Part shown: piece after piece, positions 7,242 to 16,067 of the stretch
Layout: each line of letters begins with the position of its first letter
Position numbering within the stretch: the first letter of the stretch is position 1
From: Hymenobacter mucosus
GTDB lineage: Bacteria; Bacteroidota; Bacteroidia; Cytophagales; Hymenobacteraceae
DNA length: 61,482 nucleotides
Assembly: GCF_900188255.1 (NCBI RefSeq)
Contig: NZ_FZNS01000017.1
Location: 1 to 61,482 of the forward strand
Direction of reading: 5' to 3'
The notes under the pieces: generated by a model
The model's input: the letters and a program-made list of their open reading frames with translations, nothing else
Told to the model about the DNA's origin: nothing
The model's database searches: none
Position numbers and translations under genes: made by a program

Positions 7242-9986
7242 ATGAAATACCGTTCCTTTCCGCTGGGTGTGTTAGCGGCCGCTACCTTACTAAGCGCCTG
7301 CCACACCCCGAAACCTGCTGCCACTATGGTGTCGTCTACTGCTGCTTCTGCCACCGAAGCGCCGCTCATCTGGAAATCTGGGGAGTACGCCCTCTACGCC
7401 GACCGAGTAGAGCAGGGGCCGTACGTAGCGCGTGCCGTTTCGCGCACCGAGCTAACCTCCAATTACCAAAGCCCCGCCAACGAGTTTCAGAGCCCGCAGA
7501 TCGACTTCAAGTTCAGCCTCAATGGCAAGGATAATGAACTGGCCCCCGGGCAAAACCATAGGCTGGTGGCCTTGCCAAAACCAGGCAACACCGAGGTAGA
7601 AACGCCCCTGCTCACCTTCGGGCAACACTACGTGGATCAAACGCCTGTGCCCTCCAACACCTACTTAGCTCCAAATACGAAACTGAAAATTCGGCTGGAC
7701 TTGCGGCCGGTGCTGGCAGCCTTCAAGAAGCAAGGCTACTATACTACCTATCGGGGCGAGAAGCTGTATCAGCAGGATTTCAAGCACGTATTTGTGGCTG
7801 GTAACACTGCGCCCCTAAGCTGGGACTTCGATAACTTGGTCAACAAGCCCGAACTGGAGTTGAAAGACCCCGATGGCGACGGTATTTACGAGGTGACGCT
7901 GGTGCTGAATGCGCCTACGGCCGCTAAAACCACCGCTGGGCAGTGGCAGCAAACCATTAACACGGCCGACTTTCCTCAGTTGAAATCTCCCTACCCGCTG
8001 TTGGACGCGCTCTACAACCTGTCCTTGGAAGAGGCGCGGCGCGCCGTGGAACCCGACAGCACCTTCCGCACGGGTAAGGAATGGGCTGGGGTTTGGACGC
8101 GTGACATCAGCTACAGCATTATTCTGGCCCAGGCCACGCTGCAACCCCAAGTGGCTATGAACAGCCTCCTGCGCAAGGTGTCGCCCGAGGGGCGCATTAT
8201 TCAGGATACGGGCACCGGCGGCGCCTACCCGTGCTCTACGGACCGCATTATTTGGGCTACGGCAGCCTGGGAAATCTACAAAGTGACTGGCGACCCCGCT
8301 TGGTTGCGGCAGGTGTACCCTATCATCAAAAAGTCGATTGAGGACGACCAGCAGAACGCCTACGATGCCCAATCTGGCCTCGTGCGGGGCGAATCGTCGT
8401 TTCTGGACTGGCGCGAGCAAACCTACCCGCGCTGGATGCAGCCCGTGGATATTTACCAGAGCGAAAACCTGGGCACCAACGCCGTACATTTTCAAGCCAA
8501 CCAAGTACTGGCCCAGATGGCCGAGCAGCTCGGCGAGGCAGCTGTAGCTACTAAGCACCGTGCCCTGGCAGCGCGTATCAAGCAGGGCATCAATCAGCAC
8601 CTGTGGCTAGACAAGCAGGGCTACTACGGGCAGTTTCTTTATGGGCGCACCAGCTTGGTTGTGTCGCCGCGGGCGGAGGCGCTGGGCGAGGCCCTGAGCG
8701 TACTATTTGGCGTGGCCGAAGGCAGTAGGGCTCAGCAGATAATAGCCCAAACGCCCACCACGCCTTACGGCATTGCCTGCATCTACCCGCAGATTCCGGG
8801 TATCCCGCCTTACCACAATAATGCCGTGTGGCCCTTTGTGCAGAGCTTCTGGACCTTAGCTGCTGCCAAGGCTGGCAACGAGCAGGCCGTGCTAGAAAGC
8901 CTGGCGGCCATTTACCGACCGGCTGCCGTGTTTCTAACCAATAAGGAGAACTACGTAGCGCAGAACGGGGACTTTGCCGGCACCCAAATCAACTCCAGCA
9001 ACATGCTCTGGAGCCTGTCGGGCAGCTTAGGTATGGTGTACAAGGTGCTATTCGGCATGGATTTCCAGCCCGACCGCCTTGTGTTTCGCCCCTTCGTGCC
9101 CCAAGCCCTGCAGGGTAGTCGCCAACTAACCGGTTTTAAGTACCGGGGAGCGGTGCTCGATATTGACGTGCAGGGCTTCGGCAACGAAATCAGCACAATT
9201 ACTCTTGATGGTCAGCCCCTGCCTGATGCCGCCGTACCCGCTACACTAACGGGCCAGCACCAGGTACGGATTGTACTGCGTAGCCAAGCCCCGGCAGCTG
9301 CCGCCGTGAACCGGGTAGCTAACCTGTTTTCTCCCGAAACGCCCAGCGTAACCTACGCTAACGGGCGGCTAACGTGGACGCCGCAAGCTGATGCTAAAGC
9401 CTATCAAGTATTGCGCAACGGTCAGTTCGCCGCTCGCACCACCGAAACCAGCTTCGTAGTGCCCGCCGGTTCCTACGCCGAGTACCAGGTAGTGGCCCTA
9501 AATGGGCATGGGCTGGAATCGTTTGCCAGCGAGCCGCTGCCCGTGCGGGGCAATGGCTTCAGCCGAGAAACGCAGCTCGAAACTATTATCCCCAAGGCTG
9601 CTCTTCCCTATAAGGGATTCAGCGGCGCGGGCTTCGTGGAAATCAGCACTACCACCAACCAGACCCTGACTATACCCGTGGTGGTGCCCGCTGACGGCCT
9701 CTATGCTATTGATTTCCGTTATGCCAACGGCAATGGGCCTATCAACACCAATAATCAGTGCGCCATCCGCACCCTGCGCCTTGGTGATCAGCAGCTTGGC
9801 ACCGTAGTGCTGCCTCAGCGGGGAGTAGACGAATGGTCGAATTGGGGCTTCTCAAACCCAGTGACAGTTCGGTTGAAGAAGGGTAGCCAGGTCCTCACCC
9901 TCGCCTACGAACCCGCCAATACCAATATGAACGGGGCGGTAAACCAAGCCATGCTCGACTACCTACGTTTAACCCGAATCCAGTAA
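7242..9986 (+). CDS. Lipoprotein six-hairpin (GH63/MGH1-like) glycosidase
   Basis: A 914-residue secreted lipoprotein. The start at 7242 gives MKYRSFPLGVLAAATLL followed by the lipobox LSAC, with Cys at residue 20. Residues about 40-270 form a beta-rich region containing DPDGDGIYEV. Residues about 270-640 are an (alpha/alpha)6 toroid with WAGVWTRDISYSI, FLDWREQTYP, ENLGTNAVHFQ, PPYHNNAVWPF and SSNMLWSLSGSLG, as in GH63/GH37-type or MGH1-like alpha-glycosidases. Residues about 700-780 resemble a fibronectin type III domain (TYANGRLTWTPQADAKAY), and about 800-914 a CBM35/CBM6-like sandwich. The substrate is not predictable. It may be an alpha-glucosidase, trehalase-like enzyme or mannosidase, probably surface-anchored. 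A hairpin follows at 10013. Confidence 0.8.
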   Translation: MKYRSFPLGVLAAATLLSACHTPKPAATMVSSTAASATEAPLIWKSGEYALYADRVEQGPYVARAVSRTELTSNYQSPANEFQSPQIDFKFSLNGKDNELAPGQNHRLVALPKPGNTEVETPLLTFGQHYVDQTPVPSNTYLAPNTKLKIRLDLRPVLAAFKKQGYYTTYRGEKLYQQDFKHVFVAGNTAPLSWDFDNLVNKPELELKDPDGDGIYEVTLVLNAPTAAKTTAGQWQQTINTADFPQLKSPYPLLDALYNLSLEEARRAVEPDSTFRTGKEWAGVWTRDISYSIILAQATLQPQVAMNSLLRKVSPEGRIIQDTGTGGAYPCSTDRIIWATAAWEIYKVTGDPAWLRQVYPIIKKSIEDDQQNAYDAQSGLVRGESSFLDWREQTYPRWMQPVDIYQSENLGTNAVHFQANQVLAQMAEQLGEAAVATKHRALAARIKQGINQHLWLDKQGYYGQFLYGRTSLVVSPRAEALGEALSVLFGVAEGSRAQQIIAQTPTTPYGIACIYPQIPGIPPYHNNAVWPFVQSFWTLAAAKAGNEQAVLESLAAIYRPAAVFLTNKENYVAQNGDFAGTQINSSNMLWSLSGSLGMVYKVLFGMDFQPDRLVFRPFVPQALQGSRQLTGFKYRGAVLDIDVQGFGNEISTITLDGQPLPDAAVPATLTGQHQVRIVLRSQAPAAAAVNRVANLFSPETPSVTYANGRLTWTPQADAKAYQVLRNGQFAARTTETSFVVPAGSYAEYQVVALNGHGLESFASEPLPVRGNGFSRETQLETIIPKAALPYKGFSGAGFVEISTTTNQTLTIPVVVPADGLYAIDFRYANGNGPINTNNQCAIRTLRLGDQQLGTVVLPQRGVDEWSNWGFSNPVTVRLKKGSQVLTLAYEPANTNMNGAVNQAMLDYLRLTRIQ

Positions 9987-10012
9987 GCCAGGAGCCAACT
10001 ATTTCTTACACC

Positions 10013-10048
10013 CCAGAACGGCCTTGCTACTAAGTGAGGCCGTTCTGG
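10013..10048 (+). terminator. Hairpin after the glycosidase gene
   Basis: A 12-bp perfect stem (CCAGAACGGCCT at 10013-10024, complement at 10037-10048) with a 12-nt loop, 26 nt after the glycosidase stop. There is no T run directly after it, so it may stabilise the 3' end or be a weak terminator. Confidence 0.6.
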
Positions 10049-10125
10049 TGTATGCAATCTTTAGTTCTATGGCTGTTTATTTTCTTTTCAGGAAGAAAGC
10101 ACAACGCACTCTACAAACGGACTAG

Positions 10126-10170
10126 CGCATTCTGGCCGGAACACTGCTAGAGTGTTCCGGCCAGAATGCG
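10126..10170. terminator. 20-bp perfect hairpin
   Basis: An inverted repeat of 20 bp without mismatch (10126-10145 and 10151-10170) around the 5-nt loop GCTAG, lying between the converging ends of the glycosidase gene and the small minus-strand gene at 10196. It has no T run on either side. Its position suggests a bidirectional transcript-end structure, and it is stronger than the hairpin at 10013. Confidence 0.6.
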
Positions 10171-10195
10171 TGTAGAACCGCGCTTTATGCTGCCC

Positions 10196-10444
10196 TTACA
10201 GTTTGTCCTGCTCGGGCTTCTGCACGCTGTCGTCTTTGTGCATATCGCCATTGATGTAGTCTTCGTCACCTTTGGCCGCGCTGTGTAGGTGCATGGCGTT
10301 GGGGTCGAGGCCGCGGGTCTGAGCACCAGGGCCGCGCTGTTCTGCTACGGTCTGCTGGCTGTCGTTGCCGGGGTAGATGGCCTCTTGGCCGTTGGGCTGG
10401 GTGGCGTCGGTGTTTTCGGGGGTGTTTTGCGAAGTATCTGCCAT
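10196..10444 (-). CDS. Small hydrophilic hypothetical protein
   Basis: An 82-residue polar protein if the ATG at 10444 (MADTSQNTPENTDATQ) is used. An ATG at 10492 would add 16 residues. It is rich in Asp, Gln, Asn, Pro and Lys with almost no hydrophobic core, so it is probably intrinsically disordered, like the small stress-associated proteins often annotated as hypothetical in Hymenobacter. No motif is recognised. Codon use resembles its neighbours. It is transcribed alone, ending towards the 20-bp hairpin at 10126-10170. Confidence 0.6.
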   Translation of the reverse strand: MADTSQNTPENTDATQPNGQEAIYPGNDSQQTVAEQRGPGAQTRGLDPNAMHLHSAAKGDEDYINGDMHKDDSVQKPEQDKL

Positions 10445-10569
10445 GGGAAGGGTGGTTGCTGGTGAAGGAATGGAATGGGCAGAGAGGCCCACTGTAGAGC
10501 AGGAGCCTAAGCGGGCCCTACCTTCAGCTATACGAGCAGTTGCCGTCCTGGTTCATGTACTAAGAGCAA

Positions 10570-10602
10570 ACAAAAATGCCTTAGCGGTTAGGCTAAGGCA
10601 TT
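10570..10602 (-). terminator. Intrinsic terminator of the gene at 10634
   Basis: An 11-bp stem (10575-10585 with 10592-10602, loop 6 nt). Read on the minus strand it is followed by a run of T (TTTTTG). It starts 31 nt after the stop of the minus-strand gene at 10634. Confidence 0.85.
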
Positions 10603-10633
10603 GCTATGTGTAGGCTAGGCAGAAAATGATTAG

Positions 10634-11176
10634 TTATACGGCAGTATTTATCGGCACCAAGAAATCGGCGCGATATTGTGCTACCAGGGTAGTGCTGGAT
10701 AACACTACTGTAGCATATCCTTTAGGCATCTCCGTGTACAGTAAGCTCACCTGCGGATTAACCCACTGCTGACTAGAGCTGGTGAGGGCACGGCTAGGAC
10801 CGTAGGCGCGGGCCATCAGGGAGTACAAGCCTTGGCAGTTAGCCTGACCCAGCACCCGCAACTCAATACAGCAGAGTTGGTCTTTGTAGAACCCGTAGCT
10901 AATTCCCGTAACCCGGTAGCCACCAATGGTAAGTGACTCGCCCGACTGCGTGTAGTAACTGATATGCGAAGGCAACGCGCGCCGCTCGGGCACCAAGTGG
11001 CGAAAACGCTTCAATGGGGAGCCCAACCATGCCGTCCGTAATTCGGCAGGCAACTCACTGTTGCGGCTTGCGGAAGCGGCCGACCGGGCTGGAGGGCCCG
11101 TTACTACACCACTGCTAGCATAGGTCGGCACCCAGCTAAGTGCACACAAGATGAAGAGCGGAATACAATGCTTCAT
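10634..11176 (-). CDS. Secreted hypothetical protein
   Basis: A 180-residue protein with a type I signal peptide: MKHCIPLFILCALSWVPTYAS, cleavage after about residue 20. The ATG at 11176 was chosen because it places the signal peptide at the N-terminus; the frame is open to 11251. The mature part is unlike anything I recognise. It has a LYSLMARAYGP helix and several beta-like stretches, and includes CCIELRVLGQANC, whose cysteines might form disulphides. An intrinsic terminator follows. Monocistronic; function unknown. Confidence 0.6.
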   Translation of the reverse strand: MKHCIPLFILCALSWVPTYASSGVVTGPPARSAASASRNSELPAELRTAWLGSPLKRFRHLVPERRALPSHISYYTQSGESLTIGGYRVTGISYGFYKDQLCCIELRVLGQANCQGLYSLMARAYGPSRALTSSSQQWVNPQVSLLYTEMPKGYATVVLSSTTLVAQYRADFLVPINTAV

Positions 11177-11259
11177 GGCAAGGGCCCACCAATGCGGCCA
11201 GTGAAGGTTGGGAGCGGGAAGATACACAAAATCAATGGCCCGCATTACCAATTCGTTAC

Positions 11260-11790
11260 TTATTGCCAGGCGTACTTTGCTTTGATGAACTCCACCATAG
11301 CGGGGTCAGCGGCTTGCGCCTGCGTTACTTGGTGCTTCCAGATGCCTTCCACTAGCAACAGCAGCATGGCAGCCTCCTGCTCAGGCTTGGGGTAGCCAAG
11401 CTGGCGGAATGCTTTCTCCAAGAGAGGCGTGATAGGCTGTAAAAACCGGTCGTGCTGCTGCTGCGACAGGGTTACATCAACCAAGCGCGACTGCATCTTC
11501 CAAAATTCAGGCTCTTCGCGCACTAGCTCGAACGGTAGTTCAATGATCTTGTGCACGAACAGCAAGGGGTCATTTTCCTGAAGGCGGCCCCGGTTTTGTT
11601 CAATTATGCGCTTATACCCGCTTTTAATGAGGTATTCCAGCAATTGCACTTTGCTGGTAAAGTGCTTGAATATCAGAGCTTCGGACACTTGGGCGTCCTT
11701 CGCAATAAGCTGAGTAGAAGTGCTATCGAATCCCTTGTCAGCGAATAGCTTCAAGGCGGTCCGGGCAATAATCTGTTTGCGGCTGTCCAT
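11260..11790 (-). CDS. TetR/AcrR family transcriptional regulator
   Basis: A 176-residue repressor-type protein. Residues 1-50 are a TetR helix-turn-helix: RKQIIARTALKLFADKGFD, then TSTQLIAKDAQVSEALIFKHF as the recognition region. The rest is an all-helical ligand-binding domain. It lies 142 nt beyond the enoyl-CoA hydratase at the 3' edge of the phenylacetate cluster, separated by a terminator at 11871, so it is probably transcribed separately. Its target is not evident, and I see no copy of the paaA/paaK palindrome in front of it. The true ligand could be an acyl-CoA or a drug. Confidence 0.88.
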   Translation of the reverse strand: MDSRKQIIARTALKLFADKGFDSTSTQLIAKDAQVSEALIFKHFTSKVQLLEYLIKSGYKRIIEQNRGRLQENDPLLFVHKIIELPFELVREEPEFWKMQSRLVDVTLSQQQHDRFLQPITPLLEKAFRQLGYPKPEQEAAMLLLLVEGIWKHQVTQAQAADPAMVEFIKAKYAWQ

Positions 11791-11870
11791 GGGCTTGTGA
11801 ATTGGCAGGCATCGGGCCTTGACGCATAATCGTCATGGCTAAGCCAACAACAGACAGCAATAATACTAGA

Positions 11871-11905
11871 AAAAACCCCGCCAACGTAGCGTAGCGGGGC
11901 TTTTT
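11871..11905. terminator. Terminator after the enoyl-CoA hydratase gene
   Basis: A stem CCCCGC/GCGGGG (11876-11881 and 11894-11899) is extended by A/T pairs. Read on the minus strand it ends in a T run (GGGGTTTTTT). It lies 27 nt beyond the stop of the hydratase gene at 11932 and marks the 3' end of the paa transcript. Confidence 0.8.
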
Positions 11906-11931
11906 CTTTTTTTATTAGGCTTGCAGCGTTT

Positions 11932-12711
11932 TTAGCGGGTTTTGAATTGTTGAATAGCTTGTCGGGTAAAATCAGAAAGTACCAGCCGACCACTAATTGC
12001 GGCTCGTTCTGGTAGGAGAGTACCCCAGTGTTCAGTACCCGCCCACAGAACTTGTTTGAGGTCGGTGAGGGCTGCTGGGTTGTAGCTTGCCAGCTTAGTA
12101 GCTAAAGCTAGTACAGCGGCATCTAACTTCTCAATAGAGTCCAATACCTCGGCATACAATCCTTTTTGCTCCGCCCACGCAGCCGAGCGAAATTCGGCGG
12201 CGTCCAAGGCTAGCTGGGCATAAGCGGCTACTCCAATCTTACGCTCTACCGCTGGCCCTACTACAAAAGGACCAATGCCTACTACAAGCTCGCTAAGCTT
12301 TACAACGGCTTGGGGGGTAGCAAAACAGTAATCGGTGGCTGCCGCTACGCCCACGCCGCCGCCAATGGCTTTGCCCTGCACCCGGCCAATAATGATTTTG
12401 GGAGAGGTGCGGCAGGCATTAATCACCTTGGCGAAACCTGAGAAAAACGCTAGGCCCTGGGCTTCATTTTCAATGGCAAGCAGTTCATCAAAGCTGGCAC
12501 CGGCGCAGAAGGTTTTTTCGCCTTCGCTTTGCAGCACAATGACTTTGGTATCGGCCGCCTGCCCCACGCTGGTGATGGTATCTGCTAGCTCAATAAGCAG
12601 GGCGCTGGGTAACGAGTTGTGGCTAGGATGAAAGAAACGTATGGTCGCAATGCCTTCCGGAGTGGTAGAAGTGGCAACACGGCCAGCCGTGAGGGTAGTA
12701 GCAGCAGTCAT
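11932..12711 (-). CDS. Enoyl-CoA hydratase/isomerase (probable PaaF role)
   Basis: A 259-residue crotonase-fold enzyme. The oxyanion-hole segments are FCAGASFDEL (residues about 69-78) and KAIGGGVGVAAATDYCFA (about 114-131). The catalytic acid region is SELVVGIGPFVVGPAV. In the phenylacetate pathway one crotonase isomerises the ring epoxide (PaaG) and another hydrates 2,3-dehydroadipyl-CoA (PaaF). With a PaaG elsewhere in the cluster, this copy, next to paaZ, is the likely hydratase. It also resembles the methylglutaconyl-CoA hydratase-like proteins of Bacteroidota, so the symbol is left blank. Same strand as paaZ, 137 nt downstream. Confidence 0.82.
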   Translation of the reverse strand: MTAATTLTAGRVATSTTPEGIATIRFFHPSHNSLPSALLIELADTITSVGQAADTKVIVLQSEGEKTFCAGASFDELLAIENEAQGLAFFSGFAKVINACRTSPKIIIGRVQGKAIGGGVGVAAATDYCFATPQAVVKLSELVVGIGPFVVGPAVERKIGVAAYAQLALDAAEFRSAAWAEQKGLYAEVLDSIEKLDAAVLALATKLASYNPAALTDLKQVLWAGTEHWGTLLPERAAISGRLVLSDFTRQAIQQFKTR

Positions 12712-12848
12712 GGGAGGTAGTAAGTAAAGCGCACCCGGCCGGAGTGATGGCGGGGCGCTGTCTGGGCGAGTGGTTGTAGTAGTGGTGCTGAACGGACGCG
12801 GTATAGCGGCTTCGTTTCGCGCCCGCTCAGCGCGGCAGACGCTGGCTT

Positions 12849-14900
12849 TTAGGCCTGGTCTTTTTTCTTCACCATAGTAAGAATAGTAGCCACGGCTACG
12901 GTTTCGCCGGTTTCATCCGATACGTCTACCAGCCAGCGCACAATGCCTTTGGCTACGTCCTCCGCATCGCGCTTTTCTTGGCCAATCTTCTCCTTCACGG
13001 TCAGCTTCACGCCGATGGTCATGCCAGGGTACACGGGCTTAGTAAAGCGGCACTCGTCGAGGCCGTAGTTAAGTAGCACTGGGCCTTTGCGCGGGTCCAC
13101 GAACATACCGGCAGCCTTGCTCAGGATGTAGTAGCCGTGGGCCACGCGCCCGGTGAATAAGGTTCCCTCCAGGGAGGTAGCATCCACGTGGGCGTAGAAG
13201 TTGTCGCCCGATACCTGGGCGAAATTCGTGATGTCGGCCTCCGTCACGGTGTGGCGGTGAGTGGTGTAGGTCTGCCCGATTTCCAACTCCTCGAAGTAGT
13301 ACTGGAAGGGGTGCTTGTCGCGCTCCGTCTGTTTGGCTTTGGGCTGGTACACCTCCGTTATGGCCGTAATCATGGAAGGGGAGCCCTGAATGGCTACGCG
13401 CTGCATGAAGTGCTCTACGCCACGCATACCACCCATTTCCTGCCCGCCCCCGGCGCGGCCGGGGCCTCCATGAATGAGCAGGGGTAGGGGGGAGCCGTGG
13501 CCCGTGCTTTCCTTTGCTACTTCCTCGTTGATAACCAGGATGCGGCCGTGGTGAGTAGCCGCGCCCAGCACAAACTCCTGGGCGGTACGTGGGTCGTTGG
13601 TAGCTACGGAGCACACCAAGGAGCCTTTACCCATGTTCGAGAGCGTAATAGCCTCGTCCAAGTTCTTATAAGGCATAAGAGTAGCAACGGGGCCAAAGGC
13701 TTCTACTTCGTGGCTGTCGGTGAACTTGAAAGGGTCTGGGTTCAGCAGTACAATCGGCGACATAAACGCACCGGTTTTGCAGTCGCCGCCAATTACCTGC
13801 ACGTTGTCCAGGTCGCCATACACGATGGGTGTGTTTTTGGCCAACTCCCGCACTTGCTCCCGCACGCGGTTGGCCTGGGTCATGTTCACGAGGGCACCCA
13901 TGCGCACACCTTCCGCCTGCGGATGGCCTACGGCAGTTTGGCCCAGCGCTTTGCCTAGGGCAATCTGCACGTCTTCCAGCAGGTTCTCCGGTACAATAGC
14001 ACGGCGGATAGCAGTACACTTCTGACCTGCTTTGGCCGTCATCTCCTTGCGGATTTCCTTGATAAACAAGTCGAACTCCACGGTGCCTGGCACCGCATCC
14101 GGCCCTAACACCGCCGCATTCAGCGAGTCGGCTTCCATGGTGAAAGGCACGGCTTCCGAGATAACCCGGGGGTGTGCTTTCAGCTTGCGGCCTGTTTCTG
14201 CTGAGCCCGTAAAGGTCACTACATCTTGGTAGGTCACGTGGTCGAGGATGCCCTGGCCGGTGCCGCACACGAGTTGCAGGGCACCTTCCGGCAGAATCTT
14301 GGAGGCAATAATTTCGCGCACCACGGCTTCAGTGAGGTAGGCAGTGGGCACGGCCGGCTTAATAATGGCGGGCATCCCGGCCAGCAGATTCACGGCAATC
14401 TTCTCCAGCATACCCCAGATGGGGAAGTTGTAGGCGTTGATGTGCACTGCCACACCCTCCTTGGGCACCATAATGTGGTGTCCCATGAAGTTGCCCGCCT
14501 TCGACAGCGCAATCGGGTCCGACTCCACGTAGAACGGCTTGTCTGGGAATTTGCGGCGCAGGGAGGCGTTAGCAAACAGGTTGCCGATGCCGCCCTCGAT
14601 GTCAATCCAGGAGTCGGCGCGGGTAGCGCCGCTACGGTAGCTGAGTGTATAGAAGTCTTCCTTTTTGCTGTCCAGATGCAGGGCTAGCGCCTTAATCATG
14701 CGGCCGCGCTCATGGAAGGTCATCTTGCGTAGGGCCGGGTTGCCGGTACGCCGGGCGTAGTCGAACATTGCCGCGTAATCGAGGCCTTCGCCGTTGGCAA
14801 TGGCAATGACTTCGCCAGTGGAAGCATCGTGTAGTTCGTGCTGCTCGCCCGTGCCCGCCATCCAGCGGCCCAGAGCGTAATTTTCGAGGGTGGGAGTCAT
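12849..14900 (-). CDS. paaZ: Bifunctional oxepin-CoA hydrolase / aldehyde dehydrogenase PaaZ
   Basis: A 683-residue fusion, close to the roughly 680 of Escherichia coli PaaZ. The N-terminal aldehyde dehydrogenase (about 1-520) shows the NAD loop TFTGSAETGRKL, the glutamate segment TMEADSLNA and the catalytic cysteine in AGQKCTAIRR (near residue 293). The C-terminal MaoC hydratase (about 540-683) has TVTEADITNFAQVSGDNFYAH, holding the catalytic Asp and His, and GRVAHGYYILS. The hydratase opens the oxepin-CoA ring and the dehydrogenase oxidises the resulting semialdehyde. The ATG at 14900 (MTPTLENYALGRW) fits the family start better than that at 14942. A separate promoter is possible because an unrelated gene lies upstream. 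Confidence 0.95.
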   Translation of the reverse strand: MTPTLENYALGRWMAGTGEQHELHDASTGEVIAIANGEGLDYAAMFDYARRTGNPALRKMTFHERGRMIKALALHLDSKKEDFYTLSYRSGATRADSWIDIEGGIGNLFANASLRRKFPDKPFYVESDPIALSKAGNFMGHHIMVPKEGVAVHINAYNFPIWGMLEKIAVNLLAGMPAIIKPAVPTAYLTEAVVREIIASKILPEGALQLVCGTGQGILDHVTYQDVVTFTGSAETGRKLKAHPRVISEAVPFTMEADSLNAAVLGPDAVPGTVEFDLFIKEIRKEMTAKAGQKCTAIRRAIVPENLLEDVQIALGKALGQTAVGHPQAEGVRMGALVNMTQANRVREQVRELAKNTPIVYGDLDNVQVIGGDCKTGAFMSPIVLLNPDPFKFTDSHEVEAFGPVATLMPYKNLDEAITLSNMGKGSLVCSVATNDPRTAQEFVLGAATHHGRILVINEEVAKESTGHGSPLPLLIHGGPGRAGGGQEMGGMRGVEHFMQRVAIQGSPSMITAITEVYQPKAKQTERDKHPFQYYFEELEIGQTYTTHRHTVTEADITNFAQVSGDNFYAHVDATSLEGTLFTGRVAHGYYILSKAAGMFVDPRKGPVLLNYGLDECRFTKPVYPGMTIGVKLTVKEKIGQEKRDAEDVAKGIVRWLVDVSDETGETVAVATILTMVKKKDQA

Positions 14901-14971
14901 ATAGGAGGGGTAGGAGGTTTGAGAATGAAGGGGGTAATGCACCGTTCCGGAGATAGGCGGAGGACCAGTTG

Positions 14972-15385
14972 CTACCCGTTCGTTGGGGTTAAGCTTAGTA
15001 CCAGTACTTCCTCAGCAACAATGGATGCATCTAATCCGACGGAGGAAACAAATCGGCATTCGACGTTACTCCCGGCTTCTTCGAATATGAGTTCAAAAAT
15101 GACGTTTTGGTGACTGAAATAATCGAACGTTAATTCTTGTATGCCAGTAAATTGAATTTCTATAGCACAATGTTTTGTGAGTATGTAGTGGCCTCTTTCA
15201 TCAACTTCTCTGGTCATTTCGAAAGCAGCAATTACGAACGTTACTGAGGCTCGATAACCTGGATGAGCTTGGAAGGTGACCTTAGTAATTTCAGCATCAT
15301 GAAAGTCTGGCCAGTAGCCAAAGTACTCACGCACAATCTCAGCATTGACTATTTGGCTGACAGCTGGACTTTCTGTTTTGCTCAT
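14972..15385 (-). CDS. Imm50-like hypothetical protein
   Basis: A 137-residue soluble protein with the pattern FGYWPDFHDAEITKVTF near the N-terminus, followed by alternating beta strands. This W-P-x-F-H-D-A-E signature is typical of the Imm50 family of polymorphic-toxin immunity proteins and related single-domain proteins. No toxin gene is adjacent, and it interrupts the paaZ-paaY order on the same strand. Its base composition is noticeably more AT-rich than its neighbours, which suggests insertion from elsewhere. The family call rests on a short motif, and function in immunity is inference only. Confidence 0.55.
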   Translation of the reverse strand: MSKTESPAVSQIVNAEIVREYFGYWPDFHDAEITKVTFQAHPGYRASVTFVIAAFEMTREVDERGHYILTKHCAIEIQFTGIQELTFDYFSHQNVIFELIFEEAGSNVECRFVSSVGLDASIVAEEVLVLSLTPTNG

Positions 15386-15414
15386 AATACTAATAGTGCT
15401 TTAAGCCAGACGAA

Positions 15415-15447
15415 GTGAGAGAGATGCTTCGCGGGGCTCAGCATGAC
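15415..15447. repeat. REP-like dispersed element, copy 1
   Basis: On the minus strand this reads GTCATGCTGAGC...GCGAAGCATCTC, a REP-like sequence I recall as frequent between genes of Hymenobacter-type genomes. A relative at 17286-17314 shares the GTCATGCTGAGC and GAAGCAT parts. It lies 20 nt downstream of the paaY stop. Confidence 0.6.
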
Positions 15448-15467
15448 GTTCTTTCAGGTTTTTGAGC

Positions 15468-16067
15468 CTAATCAATGGCTTTGCGCTCAGCCCATGTCTG
15501 GTAACCGCCTTGCTGCACTTGTCGGTCGGCGGGTACTTCACGCAGGGGCTCGCAGGGCTGTAGGGTAGCGTGAAGGTCAGCGGGTAGCTGCATGTAGATG
15601 CGGGTGCCTTCCGTTTTCCAGGCTAGCATTTCGTCGCTGACCTGTCGAATGATTTTGTGCGGATTGCCTACTACCAGGCTGCGCGGCGGAATCACCTCAT
15701 CGGCTTTGATAAAGCTCAGAGCCCCGATGATGCTTTCGTCGCCGATTTCCACGCGGTCCATGAGCACGGCATTCATGCCTACTAGCACATTGCGGCCCAC
15801 AGTAGCCCCGTGAATAATAGCGCCGTGGCCGATGTGGGCCATTTCCTTGAGCCGGGTAGTGGTACCAGGAAACATGTGCACGGTGCAGTTTTCCTGCACG
15901 TTGCAATTGTCTTCGATGATGATCTGGCCCCAGTCGCCGCGAATGGCCGCGCCCGGCCCGATGTACACGTTGCGGCCGATAATGACGTTGCCCGTCACGG
16001 CCGCCTGCGGGTGCACAAACGCCGACTCATGTACTACCGGAACGAAGCCATTGAACGCGTAGATCAT
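15468..16067 (-). CDS. paaY: Hexapeptide-repeat thioesterase / gamma-carbonic anhydrase-like PaaY
   Basis: A 199-residue left-handed beta-helix protein with repeated hexapeptides (AAVTGNVIIGRNVYIGPG, ATVGRNVLVGMNAVLMD) and three zinc-ligand histidines in VHMFPG, IGHGAIIH. PaaY proteins of phenylacetate operons hydrolyse dead-end CoA thioesters formed by the pathway. The ATG at 16067 overlaps the paaJ stop by 4 nt (ATGA), showing translational coupling. The frame is open upstream to 16112, but that would run into paaJ. Length matches the family (about 190-200). The main alternative is a generic gamma-carbonic anhydrase, but position supports PaaY. Confidence 0.9.
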   Translation of the reverse strand: MIYAFNGFVPVVHESAFVHPQAAVTGNVIIGRNVYIGPGAAIRGDWGQIIIEDNCNVQENCTVHMFPGTTTRLKEMAHIGHGAIIHGATVGRNVLVGMNAVLMDRVEIGDESIIGALSFIKADEVIPPRSLVVGNPHKIIRQVSDEMLAWKTEGTRIYMQLPADLHATLQPCEPLREVPADRQVQQGGYQTWAERKAID

